Origin: Pseudomonadota bacterium
GTDB taxonomy: Bacteria > Pseudomonadota > Gammaproteobacteria > Steroidobacterales > Steroidobacteraceae
Assembly: GCA_003242685.1 (NCBI GenBank)
Contig: QGVD01000003.1
Span: forward strand, 49,576 to 113,575
DNA length: 64,000 nucleotides
Direction: 5' to 3'
Shown here piece after piece: positions 27,723 through 38,602 of the stretch (within the stretch, counting starts at the first letter, position 1; the number at the start of each line of letters is the position of its first letter). The notes beneath the pieces are model-generated. The model was given only the letters and a program-made list of their open reading frames with translations. It ran no database searches and was not told the origin of the DNA. A program made the position numbers and the translations under genes.

Positions 27723-29288
27723 ATGCTCCTGCCCATTCGTCGCGCACTGCTGTCGGTTTCCGACAAGACGGGACTCGTCGAGCTCGCGCGCGAGCTCGCG
27801 CGATTGAACGTCGAGCTGCTCTCGACGGGCGGCACCGCCCGCCTGCTCGCTGACAACGGCCTCGTGGTCAAGGAGGTCTCGAGCTACACGGGCTTTCCCG
27901 AGATCATGGACGGGCGCGTCAAGACGCTGCATCCGAAGATCCATGGAGGACTCCTCGGACGCCGCGGCATCGACGATGCGGTGATGGCGCTGCACGACAT
28001 CGCACCCATCGACCTGCTGGTCGTCAATCTCTATCCGTTCGCCGAAACGGTCGCGCGACCGGGCTGCAGTTACGCCGAGGCCATCGAGAACATCGACATC
28101 GGCGGACCGGCGATGGTGCGCGCCGCCGCGAAGAATCACGAATCGGTCGCGGTAGTCGTCGACCCTGCGGACTACTCGCGTCTGCTCGCCGAGCTCGCGC
28201 AGCATTCCGGATGCACGTCGTTCGAGCTGCGTGCGCAGCTCGCGGCCAAGGCCTTCGCGCACACGGCTCGCTACGACACGATGGTGGCGAGCTTCCTGCT
28301 GGGGCACGAGCGCGCCGCAGCCGAGGCCCTTCCGGCGACGCTCCCGCTCGTATTCGAGAAGGTGCAGGACCTGCGCTACGGAGAGAATCCGCATCAGCAC
28401 GCGGCGTTCTACCGCGATCCGGCGCTGCGCGGTGCGAGCATCGCGAACGCGCGCGTGCTGCAGGGCAAGGACCTCTCGTTCAACAACATCGCGGATGCGG
28501 ACACCGCGATCGAGTGCGTCCGTCAGTTCGAGCAGCCCGCGTGCGTCATCGTCAAGCACGCGAATCCCTGCGGCGTGGCGGTCGCCCGAACGGTTCTCGA
28601 GGCCTACGACCGCGCGTACCGCACCGATCCGACTTCCGCGTTCGGCGGAATCATCGCTTTCAATCACGAGCTCGACGAAGCGGCCGCGCGCGCGATCCTC
28701 GAGCGGCAGTTCGTCGAGGTCATCGCGGCGCCTTCCATCACGGCCGGTGCACGCGAAGCGCTCGCGGCGAAGCCCGGCGTGCGCGCGCTCGAGCTCGGCG
28801 ACCTGCGCCGTGCGCCGACGGGCGCGCTCGAGTACCGCAGCGTCACCGGCGGGCTGCTCGTCCAGAGCCGCGACGTAGGCATGGTCCGTCCCGAGGACCT
28901 GCGCGTGGTGACGCGCCGCAAGCCGACCGATCAGGAGCTCGCCGATCTGCTGTTCGCGTGGCGCGTGTGCAAGTTCGTGAAGTCGAATGCCATCGTGTAC
29001 GCGCGCGACGGTGCGACCGTCGGCATCGGCGCGGGTCAGATGAGCCGCGTCTACTCGAGCCGCCTCGCCGCGATGAAGGCCACCGACGAGAAGCTGCCCG
29101 TCGAAGGATCGGTCATGGCGTCCGACGCGTTCTTCCCGTTCCGCGACGGACTCGACGTCGCTGCCGGTCACGGAGTTCGCGCCGTGATCCAGCCCGGCGG
29201 CTCGAAGCGCGACGACGAGGTGATCGCCGCGGCCGACGAGCACGGCATCGCGATGGTCTTCACCGGCATGCGTCACTTCCGTCACTAG
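27723..29288 (+). CDS. purH: Bifunctional AICAR transformylase / IMP cyclohydrolase
   Basis: 521 residues from ATG 27723; the frame is open further upstream but that part is not protein-like. The N-terminal IMP cyclohydrolase (MGS-like) domain has ALLSVSDKTGLVELA and LLSTGGTARLL. The AICAR formyltransferase domain has RYGENPHQHA, KHANPCGVAVA and SDAFFPFRDG. It catalyses the last two steps of IMP synthesis. purD follows at 37 bases, as in many gammaproteobacteria. Confidence 0.98.
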   Translation: MLLPIRRALLSVSDKTGLVELARELARLNVELLSTGGTARLLADNGLVVKEVSSYTGFPEIMDGRVKTLHPKIHGGLLGRRGIDDAVMALHDIAPIDLLVVNLYPFAETVARPGCSYAEAIENIDIGGPAMVRAAAKNHESVAVVVDPADYSRLLAELAQHSGCTSFELRAQLAAKAFAHTARYDTMVASFLLGHERAAAEALPATLPLVFEKVQDLRYGENPHQHAAFYRDPALRGASIANARVLQGKDLSFNNIADADTAIECVRQFEQPACVIVKHANPCGVAVARTVLEAYDRAYRTDPTSAFGGIIAFNHELDEAAARAILERQFVEVIAAPSITAGAREALAAKPGVRALELGDLRRAPTGALEYRSVTGGLLVQSRDVGMVRPEDLRVVTRRKPTDQELADLLFAWRVCKFVKSNAIVYARDGATVGIGAGQMSRVYSSRLAAMKATDEKLPVEGSVMASDAFFPFRDGLDVAAGHGVRAVIQPGGSKRDDEVIAAADEHGIAMVFTGMRHFRH

Positions 29289-29325
29289 AGCGGGCGAAAT
29301 CCGCACTCGATCTCCGGTCATCCGC

Positions 29326-30633
29326 ATGAAGATACTCGTCGTCGGTTCGGGCGGTCGCGAGCACGCGCTGGCCTGGAAATGCGCCTCCTCTCCTCGTGTC
29401 ACAGAGGTGCTGGTTGCACCGGGCAATGCCGGCACGGCCACCGAACCGAAGGTGCGCAACGTCGCCGTCGGCGCCGAGGACATCGCCGCTCTCGCGGAGC
29501 TCGCCGAGCGTGAGAAAGTCGCGCTCACGATCGTGGGTCCCGAAGCGCCGCTCGTCGCGGGCATCGTCGATGAGTTCGCACGGCGCGGGCTCCGGTGCTT
29601 CGGCCCGACGCGGGCCGCGGCGCGGCTCGAGGGATCGAAGGCCTTCACGAAGGAGTTCCTGCGCCGCCACGGCATTCCCACGGCGAGCTACGCGACGTTC
29701 ACGCGCGAGAGCTTCGATCCCGACTACGTGCGGCGGCAGCGCGCACCGATCGTCGTCAAGGCGAGCGGTCTCGCCGCCGGCAAGGGCGTGGTCATCGTCG
29801 ACTCGGCCGAGGAGGCGATCGACGTCATCCAGGAAATGTTCGCCGGGAAGTTCGGCGATGCCGGACGCGAAGTCGTCGTCGAGGAGTTCCTGGAAGGCGA
29901 AGAAGCGAGCTTCATCGTGATGGCGGACGGCCGCCACGTGCTGCCCCTTGCGACCTCGCAGGATCACAAGCGGCGCGACGACGGCGACCGTGGTCCGAAC
30001 ACGGGCGGCATGGGCGCGTACTCGCCCGCACCGGTCGTTACGCCCGAGCTGCACGCGCGCATCATGCGCGAGGTGATCGAGCCGACGCTGCAGGGCCTCG
30101 CAGCCGACGGCACGCCGTACACCGGTTTTCTCTACGCGGGGCTGATGATCGCGCCTGACGGCACGCCGAACGTGCTCGAGTACAACTGCCGCTTCGGCGA
30201 TCCCGAGACTCAGCCCATCCTGATGCGCCTCGAGTCCGATCTCACCGAGCTGTGCGAGGCGGCGCTCGACGGCCGGCTCGACGCGATGCGCGCCGAGTGG
30301 GACCCTCGTGCGGCGCTCGGCGTCGTCATGGCCGCCCAGGGTTATCCCGATGCCGTGCGCAGGGGCGACGTCATCGAAGGGCTCGAGCAGGCTGCGCGTC
30401 TTCCCGGCAAGGTCTTTCACGCAGGCACGCGCCTCGAGAACGGCAAGGTGGTGACGAACGGCGGACGCGTGCTGTGCGCGGTGGGTCTCGGTGCGACCGT
30501 CGCCGAAGCGCAGCGGCAGGCCTACGCCCTCTGCGATGTCATCCGCTGGCCCGGCATGCACTATCGCCGCGACATCGGCCATCGCGCCATCGCACGCGAA
30601 CGCGCGGCTCGAGGTGCGGGGCCGTCATCCTGA
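29326..30633 (+). CDS. purD: Phosphoribosylamine-glycine ligase
   Basis: 435 residues. N-terminal VVGSGGREHALAWK, then the ATP-grasp domain with VKASGLAAGKGVVI, EEFLEGEEASF, GMGAYSPAP and the metal-binding EYNCRFGDPETQ. It makes glycinamide ribonucleotide, the second step of purine synthesis. It forms the operon end with purH. Confidence 0.98.
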   Translation: MKILVVGSGGREHALAWKCASSPRVTEVLVAPGNAGTATEPKVRNVAVGAEDIAALAELAEREKVALTIVGPEAPLVAGIVDEFARRGLRCFGPTRAAARLEGSKAFTKEFLRRHGIPTASYATFTRESFDPDYVRRQRAPIVVKASGLAAGKGVVIVDSAEEAIDVIQEMFAGKFGDAGREVVVEEFLEGEEASFIVMADGRHVLPLATSQDHKRRDDGDRGPNTGGMGAYSPAPVVTPELHARIMREVIEPTLQGLAADGTPYTGFLYAGLMIAPDGTPNVLEYNCRFGDPETQPILMRLESDLTELCEAALDGRLDAMRAEWDPRAALGVVMAAQGYPDAVRRGDVIEGLEQAARLPGKVFHAGTRLENGKVVTNGGRVLCAVGLGATVAEAQRQAYALCDVIRWPGMHYRRDIGHRAIARERAARGAGPSS

Positions 30634-30663
30634 CGTGCTCTCGCGTGCGAACGGCGAGGACCG

Positions 30664-31110
30664 ATGAGCGAGAGCCACGATCCACCGCTCACGGACTGGG
30701 AGCTCCCTCGCCCGCACGTCGTGCGGATCGCGGTCGCGCCCGAGGACATCGACGCCTACGGGCACGTGAACAACTCGGTGTATCTCCGCTGGCTCGATCG
30801 AGCCGCCTGGTCGCATTCCGCGGCACTCGGCATCGGTATCGAGCAGTGCCTCGAGATACGCCGCGGCATGGCTGCGCTGCGCACGGAGATCGACTATGTG
30901 CGCGCGGCGCTTCCGGGTGACGAGGTGCTCGTGGGCACGTGCATAGAATCGAGCGACCGGAAGCTGCGCGTGACGCGCCGCTTCCAGGTGCGCCGCGCTT
31001 CCGACGGCGCCACGCTCGCCCGCGCCCGCATCGAGTACGTGTGCCTAAACCTCGACACCGGCCGCGCGACGCGCATGCCGGAGATCTTCTCCCGCCTCTA
31101 CGTGCCGTGA
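30664..31110 (+). CDS. Hotdog-fold acyl-CoA thioesterase
   Basis: 148 residues. The 4-hydroxybenzoyl-CoA thioesterase-type signature DIDAYGHVNNSVYLRW (residues ~28-43) contains the expected catalytic aspartate/histidine/asparagine region, followed by RTEIDYVRAALPGDE. It resembles YbgC/FcbC-like thioesterases, which hydrolyse acyl-CoA esters in the cytoplasm. The substrate cannot be told. GAGGA lies 5 bases before the ATG. It follows purD by 30 bases and may be co-transcribed, without an obvious metabolic link. Confidence 0.88.
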   Translation: MSESHDPPLTDWELPRPHVVRIAVAPEDIDAYGHVNNSVYLRWLDRAAWSHSAALGIGIEQCLEIRRGMAALRTEIDYVRAALPGDEVLVGTCIESSDRKLRVTRRFQVRRASDGATLARARIEYVCLNLDTGRATRMPEIFSRLYVP

Positions 31111-31131
31111 GCGTCCGCGCGCCGTGAGCGA

Positions 31132-31968
31132 TCAGAAGCTCACACGGACGAAGGCTTCCGGTCCGCGCGTATCGAACGAGAAGCGGCCGGGCGAGTCTTC
31201 GTCGTCCACGTCCAGCTCCGCCTCGATGATCGAGTAGCCGACGCCGAACGCGAGATTCGGCCGCCAGCGGAACTGCAGGTCGGCGTGATACTCGCCGACC
31301 TTTCCGTGGAACTCGTCGACGCTGACGTCGAAGTACTGGCCGCGCAGGCTCAACGCGAAACGCTTCGTGATGCGCCACACGCCGTCGAGAGCGAGCGTCG
31401 GAAAGGCTCCTCCGGCCGATTCCTCCTCGCGGATGAAGCGCGCAGGAACCTCGCCGCGGGCCCGTGCCTCGAGCAGATGGATGCCGAGCCCGGCACCGAG
31501 CTCGAAGCGGGGAAGACGCAGCACCGAATAGGTGTACGTGAAGCCCAGCGTGCGCCAGTCGAGGATGGACGTGACGAGATCGTTCACCTCGAAGGTCTCG
31601 TCGCCGAACACGACGTCGCGGCCGAGCACGGTCTGCGCGGAGCGGTCCAGCTTGAAGTAGTCGACGCGCAGCCTGTGCCGCTCGCGCAGGCGGAACACGA
31701 GCTCGACGCGCCCCTGGTTGCGCTCGTCGGCGAGACCGAGATCGTCCTCCGCCGACAGAGGCGTGCCTTCGACGCCGATCTCGGGATCGAGGCGCACGTC
31801 CGTCGTGATCGATGCCGGGAACCAGGTCGCGCGCAGCGCGAAGCGATCGGTGATGGGGCTCGCGATGCTTTCGCCCCTGCTGCGGGCGGCTTCATCCGCT
31901 TCCCGGGCGAGAGCCGGCGTCACGGACGCGGCGCAGGCGGCGGCGAACAGTGCGATGGACACGCGCAT
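31132..31968 (-). CDS. Putative outer-membrane beta-barrel protein
   Basis: 278 residues. A signal peptide (VSIALFAAACAASVTPALA) precedes a mature chain dominated by alternating polar/hydrophobic strands (for example HRLRVDYFKLDRS, TLGFTYTYSVLRLPRFELG, FALSLRGQYFDVSV). It ends in an aromatic residue (AFVRVSF), as barrel proteins recognised by BamA do. It is probably an 8-12-stranded outer-membrane barrel; no family name is recognised. An acidic DVDDEDSPG loop lies near the C-terminus. GAGAGGAG precedes the ATG. It lies downstream of rho on the same strand but ~165 bases away. Confidence 0.75.
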   Translation of the reverse strand: MRVSIALFAAACAASVTPALAREADEAARSRGESIASPITDRFALRATWFPASITTDVRLDPEIGVEGTPLSAEDDLGLADERNQGRVELVFRLRERHRLRVDYFKLDRSAQTVLGRDVVFGDETFEVNDLVTSILDWRTLGFTYTYSVLRLPRFELGAGLGIHLLEARARGEVPARFIREEESAGGAFPTLALDGVWRITKRFALSLRGQYFDVSVDEFHGKVGEYHADLQFRWRPNLAFGVGYSIIEAELDVDDEDSPGRFSFDTRGPEAFVRVSF

Positions 31969-32085
31969 GCAGGACTCCTCTCGCGGCAGGCGCGCGCATC
32001 ATCCTACAGGCAGGCGCAGCCGTGCCGAGAGTCGCCGCGCGGCGACGCGCCGCAAATGTGAGAGACGGTTCTCAGTCGCGGATGC

Positions 32086-32107
32086 CGGCGGCGCCGGGAC
32101 GCCGCCG
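32086..32107 (-). repeat. GC-rich stem-loop after rho
   Basis: CGGCGGCG (32086-32093) and CGCCGCCG (32100-32107) form a perfect 8-bp stem with a 6-base loop, 26 bases after the rho stop. No T-tract follows on the minus strand. It may protect the 3' end of the trxA-rho message; in such GC-rich sequence a chance origin is possible. Confidence 0.4.
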
Positions 32108-32133
32108 CGATCGGCCCGGAAGGCGGCGCTCTT

Positions 32134-33569
<1,436 letters not shown>

Positions 33570-33573
<4 letters not shown>

Positions 33574-33899
33574 AGGTTACTGTCCAGGAATGCGGAGAGC
33601 TGGGATTTCGACAGCGCTCCGACTTTCTGAGCCTCGACCGTTCCGTTCTTGAAGAGGATCAGAGTGGGGATGCCGCGGATGCCGAACTTGGGAGGCGTCA
33701 GCGGGTTCTCGTCGATGTTGAGCTTTGCGACCTTGAGTCGGTCCTGATACTCGACGGCGATCTCGTCAAGGATGGGGGCGATCGCCTTGCACGGACCGCA
33801 CCACTCCGCCCAGAAGTCGAGGAGCACTGGCTTGTCGGATTTGAGCACGTCCTCGGCGAACGTGGCGTCCGTGGTGTGCACGATGTGCGGGCTACTCAC
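33570..33899 (-). CDS. trxA: Thioredoxin 1
   Basis: 109 residues beginning with GTG, with GGAGGTT nine bases upstream. Active site WAEWCGPCKAIAP around residue 32-35, the cis-proline loop GIRGIPTLILF and the C-terminal LSKSQLSAFL helix are typical. It is the general cytoplasmic disulfide reductant and would supply the DsbD encoded at 18.4 kb. Its stop overlaps the rho start (GTGA). Confidence 0.97.
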
Positions 33900-34176
33900 G
33901 CGGTCGAACCTCCGTGGGGGGCAAAAGGTTGTGAGCCTGCTTGTGAGGTGAATTTTCGATGGGAAAGTCGGATGAGGCGGCCTCAGGCCGTGCCAGAAAC
34001 ACCCGTCAAACGGTTAAACTAACTCTGGTGAGAGTTCGAAAGCTTGAGCCTTCAGGGAATCGGGTCTTGATCGGCAGGTGAGCAACCTGCAGGCCCGGCG
34101 TCTTGGCCACTTTGTAGCGCTTCCGGACCCGTTTTTCAAGGCCCAGAGGTCATTCGAGCCACGCAGACAGCCTTCG

Positions 34177-35529
34177 ATGAGTGACTCACATCCCAGTTCC
34201 GTCCGCTTCGATTCTCTCGGCCTCGAACCCGCGCTCATGCAGGGGATCCGCGATGCGGGCTTCACCCACTGCACCCCGATTCAGGCGCTGGCTCTTCCCA
34301 TCGCCCTGCGCGGCAGGGACGTCGCCGGCCAGGCACAGACCGGCACGGGCAAGACTGCAGCCTTTCTGGTGGCGCTCTACCAGACCCTGCTGACCCGGCC
34401 GCCGGGGCCGAATCGCGGGCCGACCTCGATCCGGGCACTGGTGCTCGCACCTACCCGGGAGCTCGCGGTCCAGATCCACCGCGACGCGGAGGTGCTGGGG
34501 CGCCACACGGGGCTGCGCCACGCGGTCGTATATGGTGGCACCGACTACGAGAAACAACGGCGCCAGCTCTCCGAAGGCATCGACGTGCTGATCGGCACCC
34601 CCGGCCGGCTGATCGACTACTTCAAGCAGCGCGTGTTCGACATGCGCCACGTCCAGGTCATGGTGCTCGACGAGGCCGACCGCATGTTCGACCTGGGCTT
34701 CATCGCCGACATCCGCTACATCCTGCGCAGGCTCCCGCCGCCCGAGAAGCGCCTGTCGATGCTCTTCTCCGCGACGCTTTCCTACAGAGTGCTCGAGCTC
34801 GCGTACGAGCACATGAACAACCCGGAGCTCGTGCGGGTCGAGCCCGACAAGATGACCGTCGACCGCGTGCGTCAGGTCGTCTACTACCCGGCGATGGAGG
34901 AGAAGGTGCCGCTCCTCATCGGGCTGCTGCGCAGGAGCGAAGCGCGCCGCACGATGATCTTCGTCAACACGAAGCGCATGGCCGAGCGGCTCGAGTCGAT
35001 TCTGCGCGCGAACGGCTTCAATGCCCAGGCGCTCTCCGGCGACGTGCCCCAGAAGAAGCGCCTGAAGCTCCTCCGGCAGTTCCACAACGGCGAGCTCGCG
35101 GTGCTCATCGCCACGGACGTGGCCTCGCGCGGCCTGCACATCCCCGACGTTAGCCACGTGTTCAACTTCGACCTGCCGCAGGACGCGGCGGACTACGTGC
35201 ACCGGATCGGCCGCACGGCGCGCGCCGGAGCCGAGGGCGATGCCATCAGCTTCGCCTGCGAGGAGTACGCGATGTCGCTCCCCGACATCGAGCAGTACAT
35301 CGGCCACAAGATCCCCTCGGCACCGATCACGGCCGACCTGCTCGCGACGGATATCGTCACGGAGCCGGCGAGCGGCCAGTCGCGGCCCGGGCGTCAGGGC
35401 GAGCCGCGCTCCGGCGAACGCCGCCCACGGCGCCGCAGACGTCGCGGCGGCAACGGCGCGAAGGCCGCAGGCGGCCCAGCACAGACTGCCGGCGGGGAGC
35501 AGCACAAGAATCCGGATCCCGCACCCTGA
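34177..35529 (+). CDS. rhlB: DEAD-box ATP-dependent RNA helicase RhlB
   Basis: 450 residues from ATG 34177. Motifs in order: Q motif (CTPIQALALPIAL), I AQTGTGKT, Ia PTRELA, GG/TPGR, II DEAD, III SAT, IV MIFVNTK, V ATDVASRG and VI HRIGRTARAG. The C-terminal ~70 residues form a disordered Arg/Gly/Pro-rich tail (RRPRRRRRRGG), typical of RhlB, which binds RNA and RNase E in the degradosome. It is divergent from trxA-rho, the same arrangement as in E. coli, which supports RhlB over RhlE. The ~280-base gap to trxA holds its long leader and both promoters, none of which I can assign with confidence. Confidence 0.92.
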   Translation: MSDSHPSSVRFDSLGLEPALMQGIRDAGFTHCTPIQALALPIALRGRDVAGQAQTGTGKTAAFLVALYQTLLTRPPGPNRGPTSIRALVLAPTRELAVQIHRDAEVLGRHTGLRHAVVYGGTDYEKQRRQLSEGIDVLIGTPGRLIDYFKQRVFDMRHVQVMVLDEADRMFDLGFIADIRYILRRLPPPEKRLSMLFSATLSYRVLELAYEHMNNPELVRVEPDKMTVDRVRQVVYYPAMEEKVPLLIGLLRRSEARRTMIFVNTKRMAERLESILRANGFNAQALSGDVPQKKRLKLLRQFHNGELAVLIATDVASRGLHIPDVSHVFNFDLPQDAADYVHRIGRTARAGAEGDAISFACEEYAMSLPDIEQYIGHKIPSAPITADLLATDIVTEPASGQSRPGRQGEPRSGERRPRRRRRRGGNGAKAAGGPAQTAGGEQHKNPDPAP

Positions 35530-35578
35530 AGGCCTGCGCTGCGCCGCCACGCGCCGCTCTCGCGGCCGGTGCACGGCC

Positions 35579-36292
35579 TCAGACTGCCGCGGTACGTCCC
35601 CCGGCCGCATCCGGCGCGGCATCGCCGAGGAGCTCGAGCACGGCATCCACGGCCGGGAACTCGGTGTGCTCGCGCTTCCCGCGCACGGAATCGGGGAGCC
35701 TCACGCCGTAGATCCAGCGGATTCCCGCCCCGCGCGCCGCACGCAGCACCGCCGGGCTGTCGTCGACGAACAGCGTGCGCAGCGGATCGAAGCGCTCCGC
35801 GGCGCGCACGGCCTGCCAGAAGCGCGGATCCTCCTTCGGCGCGCCGAACGTGTGCGAGCTGAATACCGCGTCGAAGTGCGCCGTGACCCCCGTGTGCTCG
35901 TCCTTGATGCGCAGCGTCTCGGGATGGGCGTTCGTGAGCAGCACGCGGCGCTTGCCCAGCGAACGCAGCGCGTGCAGGAACTCCCGGGCCCCGGGCAGCC
36001 AGCGGATGCGCTGCGCCTGCGCACGCTTGAGCGCGGGGATGTCGAGCCCGAGCTCGCGGCTCCAGTACTCGATGCAGTACCAGTCGAGCGTGCCCTCGCG
36101 CGCGCGGAAACGCGGCGCGAGGAGGTTCCGCGCATCCTCGAGCGTAAGCCCCTTCTCCCGCGCGTAGACGGACGGAATCAGCTCGAGCCAGAAGTCGTTG
36201 TCGAACGCCAGGTCGAGGAGCGTACCGTCGAGATCGAGCAGGACGGTGTCGACGGCGGCCCAGTCGAGACGGCGAGCATCGGGATGCGACAT
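35579..36292 (-). CDS. HAD-family GMP/IMP nucleotidase, YrfG-like
   Basis: 237 residues. HAD motif I is DTVLLDLDGTLLDLAFD, motif II LLTNAHP, motif III a lysine near PKEDPRF, motif IV FVDDSPAVL. The cap segment WYCIEYWSRELGLD is characteristic of the YrfG group, which dephosphorylates GMP and IMP. A TATGAT -10 hexamer lies only six bases before the ATG, suggesting a leaderless message. It converges on rhlB with 49 bases between. Confidence 0.88.
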   Translation of the reverse strand: MSHPDARRLDWAAVDTVLLDLDGTLLDLAFDNDFWLELIPSVYAREKGLTLEDARNLLAPRFRAREGTLDWYCIEYWSRELGLDIPALKRAQAQRIRWLPGAREFLHALRSLGKRRVLLTNAHPETLRIKDEHTGVTAHFDAVFSSHTFGAPKEDPRFWQAVRAAERFDPLRTLFVDDSPAVLRAARGAGIRWIYGVRLPDSVRGKREHTEFPAVDAVLELLGDAAPDAAGGRTAAV

Positions 36293-36412
36293 GCGTCTAT
36301 CATACGGGCCGTGGCGCCGTCCGGCCCGGTCCGCTAAGCTTATGGCACGCTCCGTTTCGACTCGCGGGCGGTGAGCTCAAGGCGGCGCCGAACGACGCGT
36401 GCTGCACCGGCC

Positions 36413-36637
36413 ATGGCCGATACCGAAGACAACGTCGATCGCGAGCTGTTCCGGAACATCGAGAAGCTCCGTCAGCTGCGCATCGAGCACCGCGATCTCG
36501 ACGACGTCATCTCGCGGCTGTCTCTCGACGCGCGCGTCGACGAGCTGCAGCTCAAGCGCCTGAAACGGCGCAAGCTGATGCTGAAGGACCAGATCGCCCG
36601 CCTGGAAAGCCAGCTCATTCCCGATCTCAATGCGTGA
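36413..36637 (+). CDS. Small DUF465 (YdcH-like) protein
   Basis: 74 residues from ATG 36413; a GTG at 36371 is in frame, but the added residues are an Arg-rich tail of poor quality. The sequence is a helical hairpin: LFRNIEKLRQLRIEHRDLDD then DELQLKRLKRRKLMLKDQIARLE, matching DUF465. Members are small cytoplasmic proteins of unknown role. It precedes the MscS gene. Confidence 0.85.
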   Translation: MADTEDNVDRELFRNIEKLRQLRIEHRDLDDVISRLSLDARVDELQLKRLKRRKLMLKDQIARLESQLIPDLNA

Positions 36638-36802
36638 GCCCGTCGTGATGCAGCGAGCTCCGCAGGAAGAGCCCCGGGCGAACGGTCAGGCGCATGCGGC
36701 GGATGCGCGTCCGCGCGCCGCAGTTACACGAACACGAAACGCGGGGGCAGCGCCCTGAAAGAGTTCTTCTTCAGGCTGACTTCACCCGAAATCCTCACGC
36801 AG

Positions 36803-38146
36803 GTGATCGCGATCGCGATCGCCAGCGTGATCGCGCTCGTCGGCGCTCAGGCGGTCAGGAGCTGGAACCGCCGCCACGGCGGTCTCGCGGACCAACCGGG
36901 CTGGCAGGCGCGCGCGCTCGAAGGCGCTCTGATCGCCACGCCGTTCATCGTCGCGCTGATCGTGCTCCTCGTCGTACGCGCCGCGCTCGCCTCGATCGAC
37001 GCGGCCGCGGGCGTCGTCGACGTCGCCCTGCAGCTCGTCACGGCGCTCGTTCTCGTGCGCATCGGCGTGTACCTGCTGCGCCTGCTGCTCGGCCCCGAGT
37101 CGTGGTTCCGCGCCTGGGAAGGACGCATCGCGTTCATCGTGTGGCTGCTGATCGGCGCCGAGCTGGTGGGCTGGTTCGCGGTCGCCGAGAACGCGCTCGA
37201 CCGCATCGACATCGTTCCGGGCCGCATCGAGTTCAGCCTCTGGGACCTGCTGCGAGGCATCGTCGTCATCACCGGCTTCGTGGTCGTGACGAGCCTCGTG
37301 GCGCGCACCATCGAGCGGCGCGTGATGGAGCTCGATGCGCTCGCACTCTCGACGCGCATCGGCATCTCGAAGTTCGCGTACTTCTTCCTGGTCGGCATCG
37401 GCGTTCTGATCGGCATCAACGCGACCGGCGTCGACGTCACGACGCTGAACGTGCTGACCGGTGCCGTCGGTCTCGGCCTCGGCTTCGGCCTGCAGGCGAT
37501 CGCGAGCAACTTCGTGAGCGGCTTCGTGCTCCTGATGGACAAGTCCATCAAGCCGGGCGACGTGATCAGCTTCACCGGCACGACGGGCACCAGCACCGAG
37601 AACTTCGGCTGGGTGCAGGAGCTGCGCGGCCGCTACGTCGTCGTGCGCGACCGCGACGGCGTCGAAACGCTCGTGCCGAACCAGAACCTGATCACCAACT
37701 CGGTGATCAACTGGAGCTACTCGGACCAGCGCGTGCGCATCCGCCTGCCGGTGCGCATCAGCTACGACGACGATCCGGAGCTCGCGCTGAAGGCGCTGCT
37801 CGAAGCCGCGCGCAATCACCCGCGCATCCTGCGCGACCCCGCGCCGGTCTCGCGCCTCATGAGCTTCGAGGACTACGGCATGCGCCTCGAGGTGCGCTTC
37901 TGGATCGCCGATCCCATGAACGGCGTGAACAACGTGCGCTCGGACGTGAACCGGGCGATCTGGCGCGTGTTCAAGCAGTACGGCATCAAGATCCCGATGG
38001 CCCAGCGCGAGATCCGCATCGTCGAGCGCGTGCCGATGGACGACGAAGGACGGCCGGCCGGCTCGGGGCGCGTCACGCGCATGTCCGCGCGGCGCGATCC
38101 GGACTCCGACTTCTACCTTGACGATGACGAGGGCGGTCCCGGCTAG
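36803..38146 (+). CDS. MscS-family mechanosensitive channel
   Basis: 447 residues from GTG 36803. The open frame continues upstream and gives a natural-looking N-terminus (KEFFFRLTSPEILTQ) if translation begins at CTG 36755, so the start is unsure. There are about five membrane helices up to residue ~235. The pore helix and beta domain follow with NVLTGAVGLGLGFGLQAIAS, NFVSGFVLLMDKSIKPGD, and VPNQNLITNSVINWSY. It opens under membrane tension and protects the cell from osmotic downshift. A charged C-terminal tail ends DDDEGGPG. Family assignment is firm; it is shorter than MscK/MscM and longer than MscS proper. Confidence 0.92.
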   Translation: MIAIAIASVIALVGAQAVRSWNRRHGGLADQPGWQARALEGALIATPFIVALIVLLVVRAALASIDAAAGVVDVALQLVTALVLVRIGVYLLRLLLGPESWFRAWEGRIAFIVWLLIGAELVGWFAVAENALDRIDIVPGRIEFSLWDLLRGIVVITGFVVVTSLVARTIERRVMELDALALSTRIGISKFAYFFLVGIGVLIGINATGVDVTTLNVLTGAVGLGLGFGLQAIASNFVSGFVLLMDKSIKPGDVISFTGTTGTSTENFGWVQELRGRYVVVRDRDGVETLVPNQNLITNSVINWSYSDQRVRIRLPVRISYDDDPELALKALLEAARNHPRILRDPAPVSRLMSFEDYGMRLEVRFWIADPMNGVNNVRSDVNRAIWRVFKQYGIKIPMAQREIRIVERVPMDDEGRPAGSGRVTRMSARRDPDSDFYLDDDEGGPG

Positions 38147-38170
38147 GGCTCTGCCTGCGCGCTCCCCGCC

Positions 38171-38596
38171 ATGCCGCTTTCGATTGCACCCGGTGTCGAG
38201 ATTCCCGACCGGGATCTCTCGCTCACCTTCGTGCGCGCATCGGGCCCCGGGGGACAGAACGTCAACAAGGTCGCCACTGCCGTCCAGCTCCGCTTCGATC
38301 TCGCGGGAACCTCCGCGCTCGACGAGCGCGTGAAGCAGCGTCTGCGGGCGCTCGCGGGCCGGAGACTGACGGACGAAGGTGACATCCTCATCGTCGCGCG
38401 CGATCACCGCACGCAGGAGCAGAACCGCGCGGCCGCACTCGAGCGCCTCGCCGAGCTCATCCGGCGGGCGCTCGTCGAGCCGAAGACGCGCAAGCCGACG
38501 CGGCCGACGCGCGCCTCGAAGGAGCGGCGGCTCGCCGGCAAGGCGCACCGGCAGCGCATCAAGAAGCTGCGCAGCGGCGTCCGCTGGGACGAGTGA
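38171..38596 (+). CDS. arfB: Alternative ribosome-rescue factor / peptidyl-tRNA hydrolase ArfB
   Basis: 141 residues. The GGQ catalytic motif lies in RASGPGGQNVNKVATA, and the basic C-terminal tail (RLAGKAHRQRIKKLRSG) inserts into the mRNA channel of stalled ribosomes. These, with the length, identify ArfB (YaeJ) rather than full release factors. It hydrolyses peptidyl-tRNA on stalled ribosomes. It follows the MscS gene by 24 bases. Confidence 0.95.
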   Translation: MPLSIAPGVEIPDRDLSLTFVRASGPGGQNVNKVATAVQLRFDLAGTSALDERVKQRLRALAGRRLTDEGDILIVARDHRTQEQNRAAALERLAELIRRALVEPKTRKPTRPTRASKERRLAGKAHRQRIKKLRSGVRWDE

Positions 38597-38602
38597 GCGC
38601 CG

